A stretch of DNA of 64,000 bases from Allium sativum (Eukaryota > Streptophyta > Magnoliopsida > Asparagales > Amaryllidaceae). Below are positions 44,930 to 57,600 of the stretch, one piece after another. Each line of letters begins with the position of its first letter. The first letter of the stretch is position 1. The position numbers and the translations under genes were made by a program. Location of the stretch: assembly GCA_030737875.1 (NCBI GenBank), contig CM060909.1, positions 34,957,159 through 35,021,158 on the forward strand, given 5' to 3'. The notes beneath the pieces are model-generated. The model was given only the letters and a program-made list of their open reading frames with translations, did no database searches and was not told the origin of the DNA.

Positions 44930-47900
44930 CATGTTTAATAAATAATTAAGTGTTTGAATAGATGTTATTGATTGATTGTTGACCGTTAAACTGTTTATGT
45001 CTGCCTATTGTGATAAACATATTACTGTATTGGAATTGAGATAACCCATGGTGATGCGGGGAAGGACAGGTTGGAGGAATCCAACCGGATTCCTCACGAC
45101 TATTGATAATGTTTATCAATATAATTTTATATTGTTATTGAATATGCAATTGACTGATATTTCACGGTTTGGTACTTTAGTAGACATTTGCCTCTTTAGT
45201 ACCATCGAAAAGAAAAGATTTTGAAATTGATATTGAATCGATTGTGAACATTTTCAAAGTTATATTTATATGGATTTGAAATGCGATGTTTATTTTTAAA
45301 TATTAAACATCGAAATTTATTTATGTCTTATTAATTATATAAATTTTAAATAAAAATGGAAATTCCAAAGTATTAATAAATAAATGGTTAAACAGAATAA
45401 ACTAAACGGAAATATAGAAACGATTGTGAAGATTTGCTAAAGTAGCATGAATGGATTTACAAAGCAAATAGAAATGGATTTATAAAGTAAATGGAAATGG
45501 ATTTATAAGAAGAGTAGTTATGGAATTATAAAACGAATGGTAAAAGATTTTCTTTAAATGTAAAGAAATGAACTTATAAACGAAAGACAAAGGAATTCGT
45601 AAATGTAAAGTTAATGCTGTTGTAAAGAAAAGAGTGAATGGCTTTTGAAATGGAATCTGTAATATTATTTAAAGAGGTTAAGTTGAGTTATTTTAATTAA
45701 TTTGGTGAAATGATAATTAAAATATAATAGAAATGATCAGTGAGATTATAAAGGGATATAATCAGTTTTAATATTAAAAGGGAATATAATGTGAATTTGG
45801 GGAAACTGGAACTTGTTGTACACTGGTTGAGTTGAGTAACTTTCGAGGTGTCAATCTGATGTTGGTTTCGGCCTTCGGGGTTGATGCTGAGAGATTTATT
45901 CACTTGCTAATTTACAATGAGGAGCCAATAAGTAGAAGTGTAATGATAATTGGACATTCTTATATTGAATAAGAAAAGGAAATGTTTTTTCCGAATTAGC
46001 AGTTTTGAATTTTAATTAACGATTGGTTAATTAAAGCGGCTAAATGATGTTAAATACTAAATTAGTTATTTTATTTTATTTTTATGAATGAATGGTTGTT
46101 TATTTAATAAGTTAAATAACCGACTATCAAATCTGGCCAAAACGATTGCTGGTACGGAAAGACCGGGATCGAATTTATATTCGAAAACCATTCCGCCCAA
46201 TGAACGCGAAATCATGAAAGATGCTGACTGAAAATGGAGCATTGAAGATCTTTGATCTTCATAAGCGGAAGAACTTCTAGTTGAATTTCTTTGGTTTAGC
46301 GGCCAGAGATATTTCGGCAGTGATTCTATCATGGTTGAAATCTTTGGATGGCAAAGACCACTCGCTACTGATCCTTAGGGTGATAATTATATATGATGTG
46401 GTATGATCGTACCTTCGGTTCATCCTGTTCCTGGATGACTTGTATGGATGAATATCTGACAGAGTATTTCCTAGAAAACCACGTACGTTTATTTTTACAA
46501 ACATACCGAGTTGGTGGCAAAGAAGGGCACTTCTTTTATACCCAGAGTATATTTGTGGGTGTCAATTATTGATTTGATGGATCTGACGATGTGACATTCA
46601 AAGTGAATGGTGGCGAGATGTTCAAAAGATTATAATCTCAAACCTCACAACTGGGAAATGACAAAAATTGGGCAGGGAACATGGCTCTGTGGGTCGCACC
46701 CATTAGAGTGTTTTGTCACCATCTAGAGAATATTCATATTTCTTACTTCCTTTCATTTCTGTATCCCCCGAGAACGGTTATGTTGCTAGCAACCACAGGT
46801 GGCAATATATTCTATACACTCAAGAGAAAAGAGTGGTCGGTCATGTGTGGCCGGGTTGCAAGACGTTTTTATTGAACCCAGTGTATCCCCCTTTAGAGAT
46901 ACACTATCGGCAGGTGGTTCCATACCTTGTCATAGCCGGAATCCAATCTCCAATAAAAGCCCGCGGTTTTGATTGTATACTATATATGTAGAGCCTGAGA
47001 TGCAAGCGTTCTGCTAGATTGATATTTATTTGTATTTAGACACTATTATAATATCAGAAAAGATATTGATTTCAAAATGCTTTGGGTTATAGTAAGTTAA
47101 CAACCGTCTATACTTATGTGTGGATTTGGTCTTACGATTATCCTTTTCTTTCGAAAGGATTTTGAACTTCAAAATCAAGTTGGATGATTCCCCTTAAAAA
47201 TAGTGTGTTTTCTCACTCTGGTTCACCAGACTGACCCGGTATTTGTAATGCCCGGGTTAGACCAGGTTGTACAGGTCCAGGTTATCGGATGTTGTGAAGT
47301 CTAGAGACGAGCCGGACGAGTTTAGATGTATGATATTATATAATATTTTTCGTTGTGTGTGGTATATGAGGACAGGTTATTATAACTGTCCAGATGTGTT
47401 GATGTACTCTGATAAGTGTAAGTATTTATTTCAAGCTCTCAATAAAGATTTATTTTTATATTATATTTTGTTCCGCTGCGATGTGAGACGGATTTTGTTG
47501 TTTAGTTCTTCTTCTTATTCTTATATTCTAATATTTATTTCTTTCTTATCTCACCCTCTAACTTCTTTCTATAAACGTTCCGGTGTTTTCGGTGGTTGGA
47601 AGGTCGGCATGAGATACGGTAAATGTATTTATGTCGATTTTCGGGCTGAGAATCCTCGGGTCGTTACAGGAGGCGAGAAGCGAGTTGAATCTCCCACTTT
47701 CGTTATTTTCTCCTACCCATGTTGGGTAGTCATTTCCAACTTTCTGAACCAATGATTGAGTTTGTTGTATGACTTTGCATCATCTAATTTGAGTATTTGA
47801 ATTTCTAGTGCGCATTTGTATCCTTGTAGCATTTCTCGCTGTACATTCTTTGGCTAGAGTTGCACAGTTACCAGCCTCTTCCTTTTGGATTGATTGTAGC

Positions 47901-48839
47901 TTTGTAAAGAGAAGCTATATGGAAATAGGATCGCTTTTTCTCGTCGTACGTCCCTGTATCATTTGTATTCTGATACTTTTTGGCATTCTTCTTTCGTATT
48001 TTTCAGCATTGTACTATGTTATAGTACTCTATTCCTTACTACTGCTCCTTCTATTCATCATAATGTCAGGATAAGCCTACATTATGTTTTATCCTGATTC
48101 CGTTTGAGGTCATCCGGGGTGGTGTTGTCTCCGTACCATGAGTCAACGCAGTTTAGGATGAACTTTAACTCCAATTATGTTGGGTGTTGCCCCCAGCTTA
48201 TAATGATTATCAGTCTTGTTGACTTCCTTGGCGTCTTAGGTTTCGAGTTGTCGTTGTGGGTATTCCCTATCTCAATTCTTGAGGGCTTTTGATTGCTCCA
48301 ATGGATTCGAATTACATTATGTTCTATAATCACCTTCTTAGCACCGCCTATCCGAATATTCTGAGAAGATAGGTCATCGGATCAATCGAACTTTGCGCTA
48401 TAATGGTTAAGCCATCCTGCCTTCTAGGAGAGGAATTTCAATTTGTTAGGAATGGTTAATTGGTTTGTGCATCAGAGGAGTCTTTTAGAATTATGGGTAA
48501 GGATGGTTGTTTTTTATGGTGACTCTAAGTTTGCTTGTTGAATAGCTTCGACTTCATTCCGGGGAATGATAATTGATTTTTTCTAGAAAATCTCAATTCC
48601 AACGGTTGAGGAATCTCATCCTTGAATTTGTGTGAGAGGGGCTTATCTTTGGAGTCTCAGCTGCAGAACCTTGGTGCTTACCCTTATTTAGAGATGAGGA
48701 CGCTTACTCAGGTGTCACAATCTCTGTTTGGGTTCTCTTGCCAAATTTAATCGGTTATCTTGTACCTTTACTTTCTAGGATTTCCAATCAATCACCAGTT
48801 GTTAATGTTTTCCCAAGTCAGATTTATTTGAAGTTTAAT

Positions 48840-49475
48840 TGGATGCCCTAGTGTAGCGGGTTCTTTATCCACTCAATCTTTATCGGTGTCATGTGCCTTT
48901 CTTCGGGGTTGGGATCAGCTTAAACTGGTAGTGTTTCCCAAAGTCGGACCCTTCGCGATGTTTATCAAGCGCCTCACAGGAGGGAGATTTTTATCCACCT
49001 GATGTTTAGCGATCATCACGTGTCTTTTTCCGAGTTCAGGACAAGCTTGTTCCGTTCGCATTTCCTGAGGACAGACTCATCACGATGTATATCGAGCGCC
49101 TCATAAGAGGGAGATTTTTACCAACCCAATGTTTATCGAACACCGCATGCCCTTTTCCGAGGTTAGAATCAAGTTGTGTCGATCGTGTTTCCCGAGGCCG
49201 GACTCATCACGATGTGTATCGAGCACCTCATAGGAGCGAGGGTTTTATCTACCTGATATTTATCGATCGTCATGTGCCTTATTCTGACCAGGTTGTGCCA
49301 ATCATGTTTCCAGAAGTCGGACTTATCACGATGTCATCGAGTGCCTCATAAGAGCGAGGTTTTTATCCACCCGTTGTTTATCGATCGTCGCTTGCCTTTT
49401 TTCGGGGTCAGGACCAGGTTGTGTCGGTCGCATTTCTCGAGGACAGACTCATCATGGTGTATATCGAGCGCCTCA
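48840..49475 (+). repeat. Tandem repeat of about 125 bp
   Basis: Units marked by GATGTATATCGAGCGCCTCA start at about 48957, 49083, 49210, 49330 and 49456, with a more diverged unit before the first. Each also contains TTTTTATCCACC and a GTCGGACTCATCAC-like end. Spacing is 120-127 bp. Confidence 0.92.
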
Positions 49476-51026
49476 TAGTAGCAAGGTTTTTTTGTGTCTC
49501 AGCTTGAGTGAGGTCTTTTATATGTCTCAGCTTGGGTGAGGTCTTTAGGTGCCATCGCAAATAGAGGGGCTTTGAGTGCCTTCGCAAGTGGAAGGGATTT
49601 ACTGTAATGCCAATAGTCTTGGGACGACATTGTGATGTTAAAAGCCTTTGGATAACACCGATAACGTTGGAAGCCATAGGACAACGCCCTGCTTGGTGAT
49701 GCTAACCATCTTTGGACAACATTGATTTTATCACACTGCTGATACTGCATGAAGAGGTTTCTTCTCAATACACCAATCTTCGGAATAAAGAAATTCTATA
49801 TAATGTCTCAAGCTTGATGGTTTCATCGAGATGTCCATCTCCTGTGGTTTGACACTGAAGTCTAGCATTCAAATGCTTTGTCACCTTTCCTCAACATGTT
49901 GTTATTCTCAGCTTTGGTTCTTTACTGGGCATTAGTAGAGTGGGTTCAGCTGATGGTCCCTGAGATCCTATGGCTCCTTTATTCTTATGGATCATTTTGA
50001 CCATTTAATGAATTTTTATCTAGAATGTCTATCCTGCCTTCTTGCTTTCGCACATGGCACGTACTATTTGTTGTGATGCGGTTCTTCTATTATCCCTTTG
50101 GATATACAATATCAAGTAGGCTTTAAATCGTTTGTGGCATTTGATTTCTTCCAATCTAGAATGATTCTGAAGGGCCTTACATCAGACTGCAGCGGTTGTC
50201 ATTACCTCGCTCACTGTCCAGTAATACCTGTACAAAGGAATTTTTTTTAGATTAATCATGTTACTATACGAAAAGGCAGCTGACATAATATTCTTATTCG
50301 CGTATCGTTTTATCAGAATCTTATTAGTGAAAAGATTTCAGGTTGGCAGCAGTTTGCACTCTCCCTCTCTCGTTTTCCTTCCTTTCACGGATCTTCACCA
50401 TAATTCTAAAGTTGAGTGCTAGCCCAAGTATGTGTTTTGTACGTTTATGTTTTCGGAGTTCCTTCCCTTTTTGGCTTGAGCTAGTTGTATATTTGTGCAG
50501 TTCTCTCGTGATAGTCTCACACTATGTAAAAGTTCAGGGCTAGGTTGTCTGATCCTTCGAAGAGCAGTTATTCCTAATCTTCTTAGCTTACCATTGTCAA
50601 GCATTTACTGTCTCTTTATCTGAATATTCTTTGAACTAATCATGACCCCCTTCAAACAACTCATACGGTGGTCCTTTGATGGAGGAGTGCTGGAGCAGAG
50701 GGATATCACCACAAAGAGATGTACATCAATATGACCTCACTTGATGGGTCAGTGTTGATCCATCATCTATGAATCAATACCGGTCTATAGAGATAAAATA
50801 TATTTGTGGATTTTTTCTCTAAATCAATGTGATAACGTAGCAGAACTCATTCGTGAAGTCAAAGTTGTCATTTCCGCTGTTTTCATGGACCGGTAGCAGA
50901 CTATAGGTTATGGACCGATACTGGTTCTTCTACTTAGAATAATTTTGTACTTTTTCTGTTTTGAAGCAACATTGAAGATTCAGGCAGTTAGTTTGTGAAG
51001 TTGGTTGTGATGTCAGGTTGGTTGCT

Positions 51027-51092
51027 ATGGATCGGTACCGGTCCATGGGTAATGGATCGGTACCGGTCCATGGGTAATGGATCAGTAATGGT
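51027..51092 (+). repeat. Short tandem GGTACCGGTCCATGGG repeat
   Basis: Two perfect units and a partial third of about 27 bp around the palindromic GGTACC core. Confidence 0.9.
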
Positions 51093-51835
51093 CAATCTAC
51101 TTAGGGTATTTCTCAACAAAATTTTCCAAGTTGTATTCTCAAGATTTTCCCAGTGCATGTACGAATTTTCATGTCGATTTGATGACATTGCGATTAGATA
51201 GTTTCTCCTTATCTAGGACCTACAGACGGTTCTTCTTCAAGCAATACCCCTTCAGCTATCTTCTTCAATTTTGACTTGTAGCTCTGACCCGATCTTCGCA
51301 GCTTTGAGCAATAAATTCAACTTACCAAAATCTACAAGGCTTTTGGCAATAGACCTGTCCGATCAACCAAAAACTGAGCTATCACGGCATGAATTGTAGA
51401 TTCGACTTATAACCGTTTGTTTACCAGCATTTTAGTCCGGTTCCCAAAAGTATACCAGGCCCGCTCGACTCAACCCCTCGTGTGGCAAGAAATCCCAAAG
51501 TTTCGCCAAAACTTCGAGGATTCAAGCTTGGAAGGAATCAAGCAAGGAATAGCCTCACAACCCCTCCAATTAATTACATCATATCACACTCACCAGCCTC
51601 AATCGCATCGCATCCTGGATCCATCGTACTGCCTCGTGTCCTCTACCTTCATATCCACCACTTGTGCATCTGCCTCCCTCACATCACATGACTCCATTTC
51701 CTCTACTCTGCCTTTCTTAAGGCTACGATACCATCGCAACCATCATATGCGATGTCACCGAATCCTTTGGGATGTCATGTTATCGCATCTCACTCGATGT
51801 GATGCACCTACTTCCGCCACCCGTGAATAAAATAC

Positions 51836-51975
51836 AGTATGTCTCCCTAGGATGCGAATTTTCGCATCCCTCAGGATGCAAAAATTCGTATCCCTCCAAG
51901 GGGATGATTTTTTTTTGCCTACGAGCGAGGGAGGATGCGATTTTCTGGTATAAGCCCCCCTAGGATGTGATTTTC
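51836..51975. repeat. GGATGCGAATTTTCGCATCC inverted repeats
   Basis: Self-complementary units near 51852-51872 and weaker variants around GGATGCAAAAATTCGTATCC and GGATGCGATTTTCTGG. They can form small hairpins. No gene is present. Confidence 0.75.
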
Positions 51976-52299
51976 TGTTGTAAGGTCCCCAAATCTCACA
52001 TACTCTCATCTAACCCACTACCTCTAAACACCCCCTTGCTCATTATTAACAATGGTTGGATTTTGGATAATTTAATAGCTCCACAAGCTCCAAGAACTCC
52101 ATTAATAGAAGTTTAGATCTTGAGAAAGAAGAAGCATATATCACTTTTTCCAAGAAATAGCATATGAACAATATGACTCCAAAATACATAGAATCACTTG
52201 TAAATGAATGTCATGATGAAGTTGGATGCTTATAGCACAAGTTTGTGAATAAAAGTCAATGAAATCCTTCAAATTCGACGTAATTCCCTCATGGACCGT

Positions 52300-55200
52300 A
52301 CCACTATAAATCCTCCGCATTATTTACTGCATTACACACTTAATTTTCCCACGCGAAACGTAATTCTCTAATAATGGAGAATGTTCCGGTGTTATGGCAT
52401 TTTTTGCCGTCAATATTCTGGTGCTTTTCACTAAGAAACTAAGCTCACTTCTTTTCGCACATTTCCATCTCGACTTCGATGCACTACTCAGGTTTCTTCC
52501 TAACCTACCGCTCGAGTTCACTTATGATGGTTAAACGATTAAAGAACCCCCTAGTTGGGACCTCGTCAGCAGCCGAGGCTGCTACTCCTCAGCAACTTCA
52601 ATCAGCGGGAAACCCGGCGGAAATAGACATCCTTCTTCTTATGGATCTCGATGCTCCTGCAACTCAAGCGCATAATTACGCGCTCAATAAGAGGTTGGAA
52701 AACATATATGTAGAGCACAAGTGGGCATTGAAAAACAACATCGACCTTATGCGTCAACTCCAGGAAAATCAATATCTCGTCGCTCAACTCCAGCTTGCTC
52801 AGAACAACGCTCGATCGCGACAAAACTCCTCGGAAAGTGCCTCTTCTGAAACTCGGGGCCGGAGAAAAAGAAGAAGATTCACTCTCAATGCTAATGTCGT
52901 TGTCCGCACTAATGACAAAACCAATGGCACCAGTAACAGAAACTATAATGGGACCACCATAACTGTCAACAAGGGAACGCGTCAACGCGACCATTCCCGG
53001 TTGGTTACCAATGATGAACCAGTCCGAGTAACAAACCCACTCCTCGATAGAACCCAGTTGTTGCCGCTTTGAACTTGAGATCTACGCTTCCGGCAACCCA
53101 ACATGCCCAAGTTCCGCCTAATCAAAATCTGCATCAACCCGCTCAACCTCATCAATCATACTAGAATTAGGCCAACATTCCCTATGATATGGATGAGGAC
53201 GAGCCCGATTTCCATCCCCGAAAACGTCCATAGCCCAAGACCCCTGAGGTGAACGACGAGCGTTGGATTCCACCGGCGGATGTTCATCCCGCATACCTCC
53301 CCGACATGGTTTGCATGATCATGAGAAATATGCAAGGGAACATCAATGACATGTGGGAAACCCACTTGAGATGTAACCCCTTCACCAGGATCGTGTATGA
53401 AGTCGAGTGGCCTCGACACTCTATCATGCCACAACCGAGACTCTATGGGGGAAAAACTGGCTCCTGGGGGAAAAACTGGCTCATGTGCTTTTCTAAAACT
53501 CTACGAGTGGCGCATGGACTCTAGTAGGGCCACCGATGCCGTCAAGTGTAAATGTTTTTCCATCTTCTTGGAAGGCACAACCTTACTCTGGTTCACCCGC
53601 CTTCTGCTCCAATCTATCAAGAACTTTGAACAATTAGAAACTGAAATTGTTCGACAGTTCAGGATGCATGTTCCTACAGCAAAGAACTCTCCCACCCTCT
53701 CCCACCTCTATCAGGACCCGAAAGAAACCCTCAAAAGCTAATTCAAGTTTTCAACACTGTCCTCGCTGAGGTTGATGACCAGGAACCCCGCACAGTCCTC
53801 GTCCAACTCGCCAAAGGTATCCTCGCTAACTTCGAGTTTGGGGCATGGATAGACAAAAAGCAACCCAAGACTCTGGAGGCTTTCTACGAAAAGGCCAGAT
53901 GATTCCCGTGTCAAGAGGAAGCTCGGCGCAACAGGGCTACCAAGGCAGCCACCCTAACAACCCACACACCGGCACCGTTGAAGAAAGTTTCAAAGGAAAA
54001 CAAGTCAGAGAATCTTTTGACAAGGGTAAAGGACAGTTCCGTACAAGCCCAAGCCGAACAATGAAAAATCTGGCCGGCAAAATAACAATCAAGCTCATAG
54101 AGATCCCAAGAAGCACGACCACTATACCAATTACAGGAACTACACTCCGATCAACCAAGAGTTGGAGGCCATCCACTTAGTGTTCTAAAATACTCTTCAG
54201 TACAAGAAGCCCAACACTAGGCAATCAACCGACCACGAGAAAAACTCCGGCAAATATTGTAGGTTCAATGACATGTTTGGGGAAAACACCAATGACTGTC
54301 GCCACCTCAAGGATGCAATCGAAAAAATCATCCACGAGAAACATTTGGAATAGTACATTCAAAATCCTGCTACTCCCGTAGCTGCCACGGGCCCTTTAAT
54401 GACCGCCCTTCCTCAACCCAATGCGGCCCCAAGGGCGTCCGATCAAAGGCCGCGTGGCATCGCCATCAACATTATATATGAGGGACCTCGCCCCTCTCAT
54501 GACAGCTTTTGAAAGATGGAGGAATATGCTAACTCCATAAAGCATGCCACATACGAAGCTTGCACTACTCTAGACGAATCTGTCCCCGCCAAGCTCCGGA
54601 AGACCATGCAGGACGAAATCAATTTCCACGAGAAAAATTCTATGGGAATTGAAGTCCCAACCATAGACCCTCTCGTTGTCTCTGCACAGATTGGACCAAC
54701 TTTCCTCCAAAGGATTCTCATCGACTCAGAAAGCTCAGTCAACATAATCTTCAAGGCGGCCAACGACCAAATGAGACTAGAGACTAAAGACCTGAAACCT
54801 TGCCATGCCACGATCCACGGTTTCAACGACTCCTCCAATCAAACTATGAGGATGGTCGACCTTTCTGTAGAACTCGGAGAAGGGGATCGTAGCTGGGTCT
54901 GAATCCTCAAGTTTATGGTCATCAACCCCATCTCTCCATACACCGTCTTCTTTGGACGTCCTTTCCTTGTAGAATTCTGAATCTGCATGTCACCGTGGTC
55001 CCTTCTTATGAAATTTTCGACAGAGAATGGGATTGACACAGTTAAGGGAGACCAAGCAACCGCGAGAGCCTTCTATCTTGCCAAATGGAAGAACGCCCGC
55101 AACGAGGTGAAAGGAAAGACAGTGTTTCCACCTTCTTACGCCAAGACCTTCTCTGCATAGCAATCAAAGATGTCTGAGTCTTGGCTCAGACGCTACTGCC

Positions 55201-56223
55201 GTATTTCCGACAATCTCGATCCAAGGGAGAATGAAGAGCCCTACTTCAAGAGGACTACCCCCGGTAAAACCAACGGTGGATGTTCCGATCAACCCTGACG
55301 ACTCGACAAAGGTCTTGAAAGATGCATCACAACTCCACTTGGCAATAGAGGAAGAGATTTTGAAATTCTTAAGGGCTAACCTCAACATATTCACTTGGAC
55401 CCACTCCGACATGTGCGACATCGACCTAGAAATCCCTTGCCACATTCTCAACATCAACCCAAAGTATCTTCCAGTAAAGCGGAAGCATCAGATGCTAGGA
55501 ATTGAAAGATCGACAACACTTAATGAGGAGGTCGAAAGACTACTTGATAATGGCGTCATCCGTGACCCCCTCTAGCCCAAATCGGTCTCCAAGCTGGCCC
55601 TGATCAAGAAAGTAAATGACAAGTGGCGAACATGTGTCGACTATTCAAACTTGAACAAAGCATTCCCTAAAGACAACTTCCTACTTCCAAAGATCGACCA
55701 GCTTGTTGATTCAACTGTTGGATACCACCTCCTATCCTTTATGGATGCGTACTCAGACCACAATCAGATTCCAATGTACCTTTCATATCAGGATCACAGC
55801 TCTTTCATAATCGACCTTAGGCTCTACTGTTATGTTATCGTGTCCTTCGGTCTCAAGAATGCTAGAGCCACCTATCAACGACTGGTCAACTGCATGTTCA
55901 AGGACCAGATCGGGAGATCCATGGAAGTCTACGTGGATGATATGCTTGTGAAAACAAGGATATCGAATGACCATATCAATAACCTCGTCAAGGTGTTCAA
56001 TGTCCTTCGTAAATATGGCATGAAACTCAATTCCTTGAAATGCTCTTTCAGCGTTGCGTCGTGAAAATTCCTGGGTTTTATTGTCAATTCGCGGAGCGTC
56101 GAAGCCACCCAAGAAAAAATCCAGGATATCCAAGATCCTCGCAGCGTCAAATATGTTCAAAGCTTAAACAGGAAAGTGACCGCCCTAAGTCGATTCATCT
56201 CTAAAGCAACTGACAAATGCATT
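52300..56223 (+). mobile_element. Tat-clade Ty3/gypsy fragment, decayed
   Basis: In order there are a possible LTR TATA box (CTATAAAT near 52307), a gag-like coiled-coil protein, a zinc-knuckle remnant, a protease and a reverse transcriptase. Integrase and the 3' LTR are missing because the sequence is broken at about 56224. The 5' LTR border cannot be set. The reverse transcriptase motifs are those of the Tat clade. Confidence 0.85.
52533..56223 (+). pseudogene. Tat-clade gag-protease-reverse transcriptase, many frameshifts
   Basis: The ATG at 52533 starts a gag N-terminus with a coiled coil (NIDLMRQLQENQYLVAQLQL) and a basic patch. The gag core follows near 53330-53740 (LEGTTLLWFTRL), split across frames. 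A knuckle-like segment is near 54260 and the protease near 54690-54960: LIDSESSVNII, in which the usual DSG or DTG active-site glycine is glutamate, then VFFGRPFL. Reverse transcriptase (55231-56223) has WRTCVDYSNLNKAFPKD, LLSFMDAYSDHNQI, FGLKNARATYQRL and the catalytic MEVYVDDMLVK. Stops or shifts are present at several places, among them 54180, 54900, 55573 and 56062. It cannot encode a working polyprotein. Confidence 0.9.
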
Positions 56224-57220
56224 CACTTCAAGAAAATATGTTATTAATAACGCCATTTAATAACACGGTATTCTAAAGTGTTATTGTATACAATTAAACA
56301 TTTGTTTTTTAAACTCATTTGGTTTATACCATCCAATGTAACGCTCATCCCTCCCAACAAAATTTCATCTTCCATCCAGAATAAAAATTAAGACCCGTAT
56401 ATCATACTCAAGTAATTCATTTTCGTACTCTTTCCCGAACCCTAATCAAAACTGTACACTGCATCTCAGATCTTCGCAGCCGTTCTCCTCCACTGCAATA
56501 GTTTTCTCCTCAGTAGTCGACTTAACGATGCCTGAAACCCTAATCTCCGTTCTTCGATTTCGCCTTTCATCAGTATTTTTCAGGTTCGAAAATTTGGTCT
56601 TTTCAACAACCCTGGAGTCAAAGAAGTTATTTTAATTTTTACAAGATTTTTCATTATTCTACATGTTTTTTTTCTTTTTATGAATTTTATTTGGTTTTGG
56701 CTGAGCTTGATCGAAGTGGTTCCATATTTTTTGTTCGTTTCTAAATTTTGTTCGTGAATCCTGCTATGAAATTCAAAAGGATTATGTCTGTTTTATGACT
56801 ATGTAGAAATAAGTGTCTTCATATACGCATACTATGGTAGTTTTTATAAGGTAATACTGCTGACAAATTGGGAAGAGAGTTATTTGTTATTCATTCTTTC
56901 TCCATAATTTTCTTAAATTTGTAGCAGTGAAATGATCATAAATCAATCATGTAATGAGTCTGTTGTGTTGATTGGGTTTTGTTGGATTATGATAGCATAA
57001 CAAGAAAATAATAATAATGACAGCAGCTATAAAATGGATAATCTATGATATCTCAGCTTTGTGTTGCTGTTAGACTAACTTATGCTAATTGAATATTTTT
57101 TACTATATTATTTAGCAACTAGTTAGACTTATTAAACCATTGGGAATTCACAAGCAACTGTGGCTTATTATCATTCTACACACAATGGATTTAAATTTCA
57201 TCAATTGATTTCTGTTAAAG

Positions 57221-57600
57221 ATGGGTTCTTTGTTTGCAAAAAAGCAGGAAAAAAAACCCGCTAATGGCGTTCCAACAAAATGGGTTTATACTCTTTGCAT
57301 CTCTTGCTATTGCATGGGTGTTTTTATTGTTAACAGATTTTGGATGGATGGAACTGTTAGCGAAGATTAAAAGGATAATATTTCTTACAGGGAGGAGTTG
57401 GACAATGTTTTGAGAAGTCAAATTATACATTGTGAAAACAAGAAGGAATCTATAAATTGCATGAACGATAGTCATGCTTTAGGCACTCAAGATGCAATCA
57501 TGAGATTAGATAAAGCAATTTCCAAATTAGAGATGCAGCTAGCTGCAGCTAGAGCTGCGAAAGAGGCAGAAGTAGAAGGGAATCGATATGTAGGACTTGG
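57221..57600 (+). pseudogene. Beta-1,3-galactosyltransferase N-terminal fragment
   Basis: The ATG at 57221 reads MGSLFAKKQ, then VPTKWVYTLCISCYCMGVFI, a single membrane anchor of a type II Golgi protein, then NRFW. A TAA at 57368-57370 interrupts it. The same frame continues REELDNVL and the family's stem motif TQDAIMRLDKAISKLEMQLA before losing similarity near 57590. This is the N-terminal part (DUF4094-type region) of plant beta-1,3-galactosyltransferase/hydroxyproline-O-galactosyltransferase-like proteins, which add galactose to glycoproteins in the Golgi. The catalytic domain is absent. The frame is otherwise kept, so decay is recent or limited. Confidence 0.75.

Larger units (their letters stand above)
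1..47668 (+). mobile_element. Non-autonomous LTR retrotransposon with giant LTRs, 5' end outside window
   Basis: Two copies of one long repeat flank a 1,058-bp interior. The right copy begins TGTAACG at 36173, directly after a purine tract, and both copies end CGTTACA (35114 and 47668), a 7-bp terminal inverted repeat. The left copy is followed at once by an initiator-Met-like primer binding site. Position 1 of the window matches about 36311, so roughly 138 bases of the 5' LTR lie upstream. Removing nested elements leaves about 6 kb per LTR. No gag, protease, RT or integrase is present. The interior's last 40 bases, ending in a GGGGGG purine run, resemble the pol end and PPT of Tekay/Del-type Ty3/gypsy chromoviruses, so that is the likely parent lineage (inference). 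The bases after the 3' LTR are GGAGG, the predicted 5-bp target duplication. Confidence 0.88.
36173..47668 (+). repeat. 3' LTR, interrupted
   Basis: It begins TGTAACGTCCCAG and ends CGTTACA, with AATAAA at 47441-47446. Nested inside are a foldback element (36928-37074) and a MULE with a 421-bp flanking duplication (39580-44929). Without these it is about 6 kb. Relative to the 5' LTR it lacks at least 354 bases at 39184 and about 100 bases near 47335. The tract 37421-39184 is identical to 1537-3300, while other parts differ by several per cent. Confidence 0.9.
47669..52299. other. Gene-free region right of the giant LTR element
   Basis: I find no gene. The composition and tandem repeats suggest old retrotransposon non-coding DNA, perhaps the LTR or leader of the Tat element that follows, but no LTR border is clear. 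Local structure is listed separately. The open frames here are short and unlike any family I know. Confidence 0.5.

Noticed and set aside
49085..49768. Open frames over the 125-bp tandem repeat
   Set aside because: They repeat with the DNA unit, occur on both strands and show no known domain.
56221..56240. CACTTCAAGAAAATATG as pure Tat coding sequence rather than a transposon end
   Set aside because: The reading CIHFKKI is possible for Tat, but similarity to Tat stops right after it and the following TTATTAATAACGCC motifs look subterminal. I kept the CACTA reading at moderate confidence.
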